A stretch of DNA of 5,326 nt. It comes from Candidatus Omnitrophota bacterium (GTDB taxonomy: Bacteria; Omnitrophota; Gorgyraeia; JABMRG01; JAFGKX01). Shown one piece after another: positions 4,420 to 5,326 of this stretch. The notes under the pieces were generated by a model. It saw only the letters and a list, made by a program, of their open reading frames with translations, was not told the origin of the DNA and ran no database searches. Both the position numbers and the translations under genes were made by a program. Numbering within the stretch: position 1 is the first letter of the stretch; every line of letters begins with the position of its first letter. The stretch is taken from contig JAFGKX010000103.1 of NCBI GenBank assembly GCA_016928375.1, forward strand, positions 1 to 5,326, in the 5' to 3' direction.

Positions 4420-5326
4420 ACAGTGTATCCTTGTATGGTTTTTTAAAAATTCCTTTTTCCGTTACAAATGCTGTTACCAGACAGGCCTGAGTAACGTCAA
4501 ATGCCGGATTGTAAACTTTCACATTTTTAGGCGATATGTAATTATTTTTTATTTTTCTTACCTCATCCGCGGGCCTTTGCTCTATTGATATTTCTTTCCC
4601 GGTTTTTATATTAAAATCAAAAGTTGAGCTCGGCGCCAAAACATAAAACGGGATCTTGTGCACCTTTGCGAGCACTGCCAGAGAATATGTGCCTATTTTA
4701 TTGGCAAAATCCCCGTTTTTGGCAATGCGGTCTGCGCCAACCAATATTTTGTTTATTTTCCCGGATTTAATAAGAGATGCGGCCGTATTATCGCATATAA
4801 GCGTGACATCTATGCCTTTTTTGCGCAATTCCCATGCTGTCAGGCGCGCGCCCTGCAGCAACGGACGGGTTTCATCCGCGTAAACTTTTATTTTCTTCTT
4901 CTGTTTTTTGGCTTTATATATAGCGGATAACGCGGTTCCGCTGCCGGCAGTGGCAAGCAAACCGGCATTGCAATGAGTAAGTATAGCATCGTTACTTTTT
5001 ATGAGTTTTGAGCCAAATATGCCTATTTTATCGCACATCAATTCATCTTCCTGTTGTATTTTTTTAGCTTCGTTAAGCAATATGTTTTTTATCGCGCTGA
5101 CAGATTTTTTACGGTTTCTCACAGCAACGGCCTTCATTTTGTCCGCTGCCCAGAAAAGATTTACTGCGGTGGGCCTGGCGCTTATTATATTTTTTATAAT
5201 ACCGTCGAGTTTTTTAAAAAATACGCTGCTGCCGCTTGTTTTTACTGCCTTAGCCAAAATAGCTATTGCATAGGCTGCGGCAACGCCTATCGCGGGAGCG
5301 CCCCTCACTGCCAGTGTTTTTATGGC
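4394..5326 (-). CDS. mtnA: S-methyl-5-thioribose-1-phosphate isomerase MtnA (5' end outside window)
   Basis: The frame is open to the window edge; 310 residues are visible and roughly 40 N-terminal residues are missing. MtnA converts methylthioribose-1-phosphate to methylthioribulose-1-phosphate in the methionine salvage or related methylthioadenosine-recycling pathways. Visible motifs (numbered from the window edge): VRGAPAIGVAAAY (7-19), ARPTAVNLFWA (50-60), LTHCNAG (116-122) with the catalytic cysteine, DETRPLLQGARLTAWEL (151-167), CDNTAA (178-183) with the catalytic aspartate (usually DNMA), GADRIAKNGDFANKIGTYSLA (197-217) and YNPAFDVT (272-279). The RGAPAIG and cysteine/aspartate pair favour MtnA over the related eIF2B-alpha-like and ribose-1,5-bisphosphate isomerases. 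A GTG at 5308 is an internal valine codon, not a start. After the usual C-terminus (GIFKKP) the frame runs into the palindromic repeat, which encodes the tail SSLRATAR and the TAG stop. Confidence 0.94.
   Translation of the reverse strand, partial: AIKTLAVRGAPAIGVAAAYAIAILAKAVKTSGSSVFFKKLDGIIKNIISARPTAVNLFWAADKMKAVAVRNRKKSVSAIKNILLNEAKKIQQEDELMCDKIGIFGSKLIKSNDAILTHCNAGLLATAGSGTALSAIYKAKKQKKKIKVYADETRPLLQGARLTAWELRKKGIDVTLICDNTAASLIKSGKINKILVGADRIAKNGDFANKIGTYSLAVLAKVHKIPFYVLAPSSTFDFNIKTGKEISIEQRPADEVRKIKNNYISPKNVKVYNPAFDVTQACLVTAFVTEKGIFKKPYKDTLSSLRATAR

Noticed and set aside
1311..5273. Plus-strand open frames opposite alr, thiL and mtnA
   Set aside because: All are antisense to well-recognised enzymes and carry no motifs of their own. 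The 4222-4446 frame only reads through the palindromic repeat.
1..5326. CRISPR array, tRNA or rRNA genes, transposase, prophage or toxin-antitoxin genes
   Set aside because: I looked on both strands and saw no spaced repeats of CRISPR type, no cloverleaf-like segments, no transposase or phage motifs, and the lone HTH gene has no toxin partner beside it.

Overview
All seven protein genes I support in this window read on the minus strand. The two at the edges are cut: mtnA at the right edge lacks its start, and pilM at the left edge lacks its end. The DNA is moderately AT-rich, uses ATA for isoleucine freely, and is tightly packed. A type IV pilus gene points to a bacterium, probably with a diderm envelope. 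The gene content, style and GTCATTGCGAG-type palindromic repeat remind me of uncultivated lineages such as Omnitrophota, but that is an impression (about 0.4 confidence) and not something the sequence proves.

Right block, read from 5326 down to 1155: mtnA (methylthioribose-1-phosphate isomerase, 5' end missing), an inverted-repeat element, then thiL, tsaE, tsaB and alr. The last four form a compact unit: thiL to tsaE has a 1-nt gap, tsaE and tsaB overlap by about 41-53 nt, and tsaB to alr shares one base (TAATG). The unit combines thiamine diphosphate synthesis (ThiL), two parts of the bacterial tRNA t6A37 system (TsaE, TsaB) and supply of D-alanine for peptidoglycan (Alr). The palindromic element between mtnA and thiL supplies the last eight codons and the stop of mtnA, and ends 11 nt before the thiL ATG. 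The alr stop codon also lies inside a long hairpin, which probably works as the operon's terminator.

Intergenic region 877-1154, read on the minus strand: alr hairpin, a stretch of A-tracts phased at about 10 bp (probably curved DNA), a strong sigma70-type promoter (TTGACT-17-TATACT), then three tandem 10-bp direct repeats in the leader just after the predicted transcription start, then a GAGGAGG ribosome binding site.

Left block: this promoter drives a 62-residue stand-alone MerR-type helix-turn-helix protein, followed after one base by pilM, the first gene of a type IV pilus assembly operon that continues out of the window. The most interesting hypothesis here is a small BldC-like regulator binding tandem direct repeats in its own leader, next to curved DNA, and so controlling the pilus operon.
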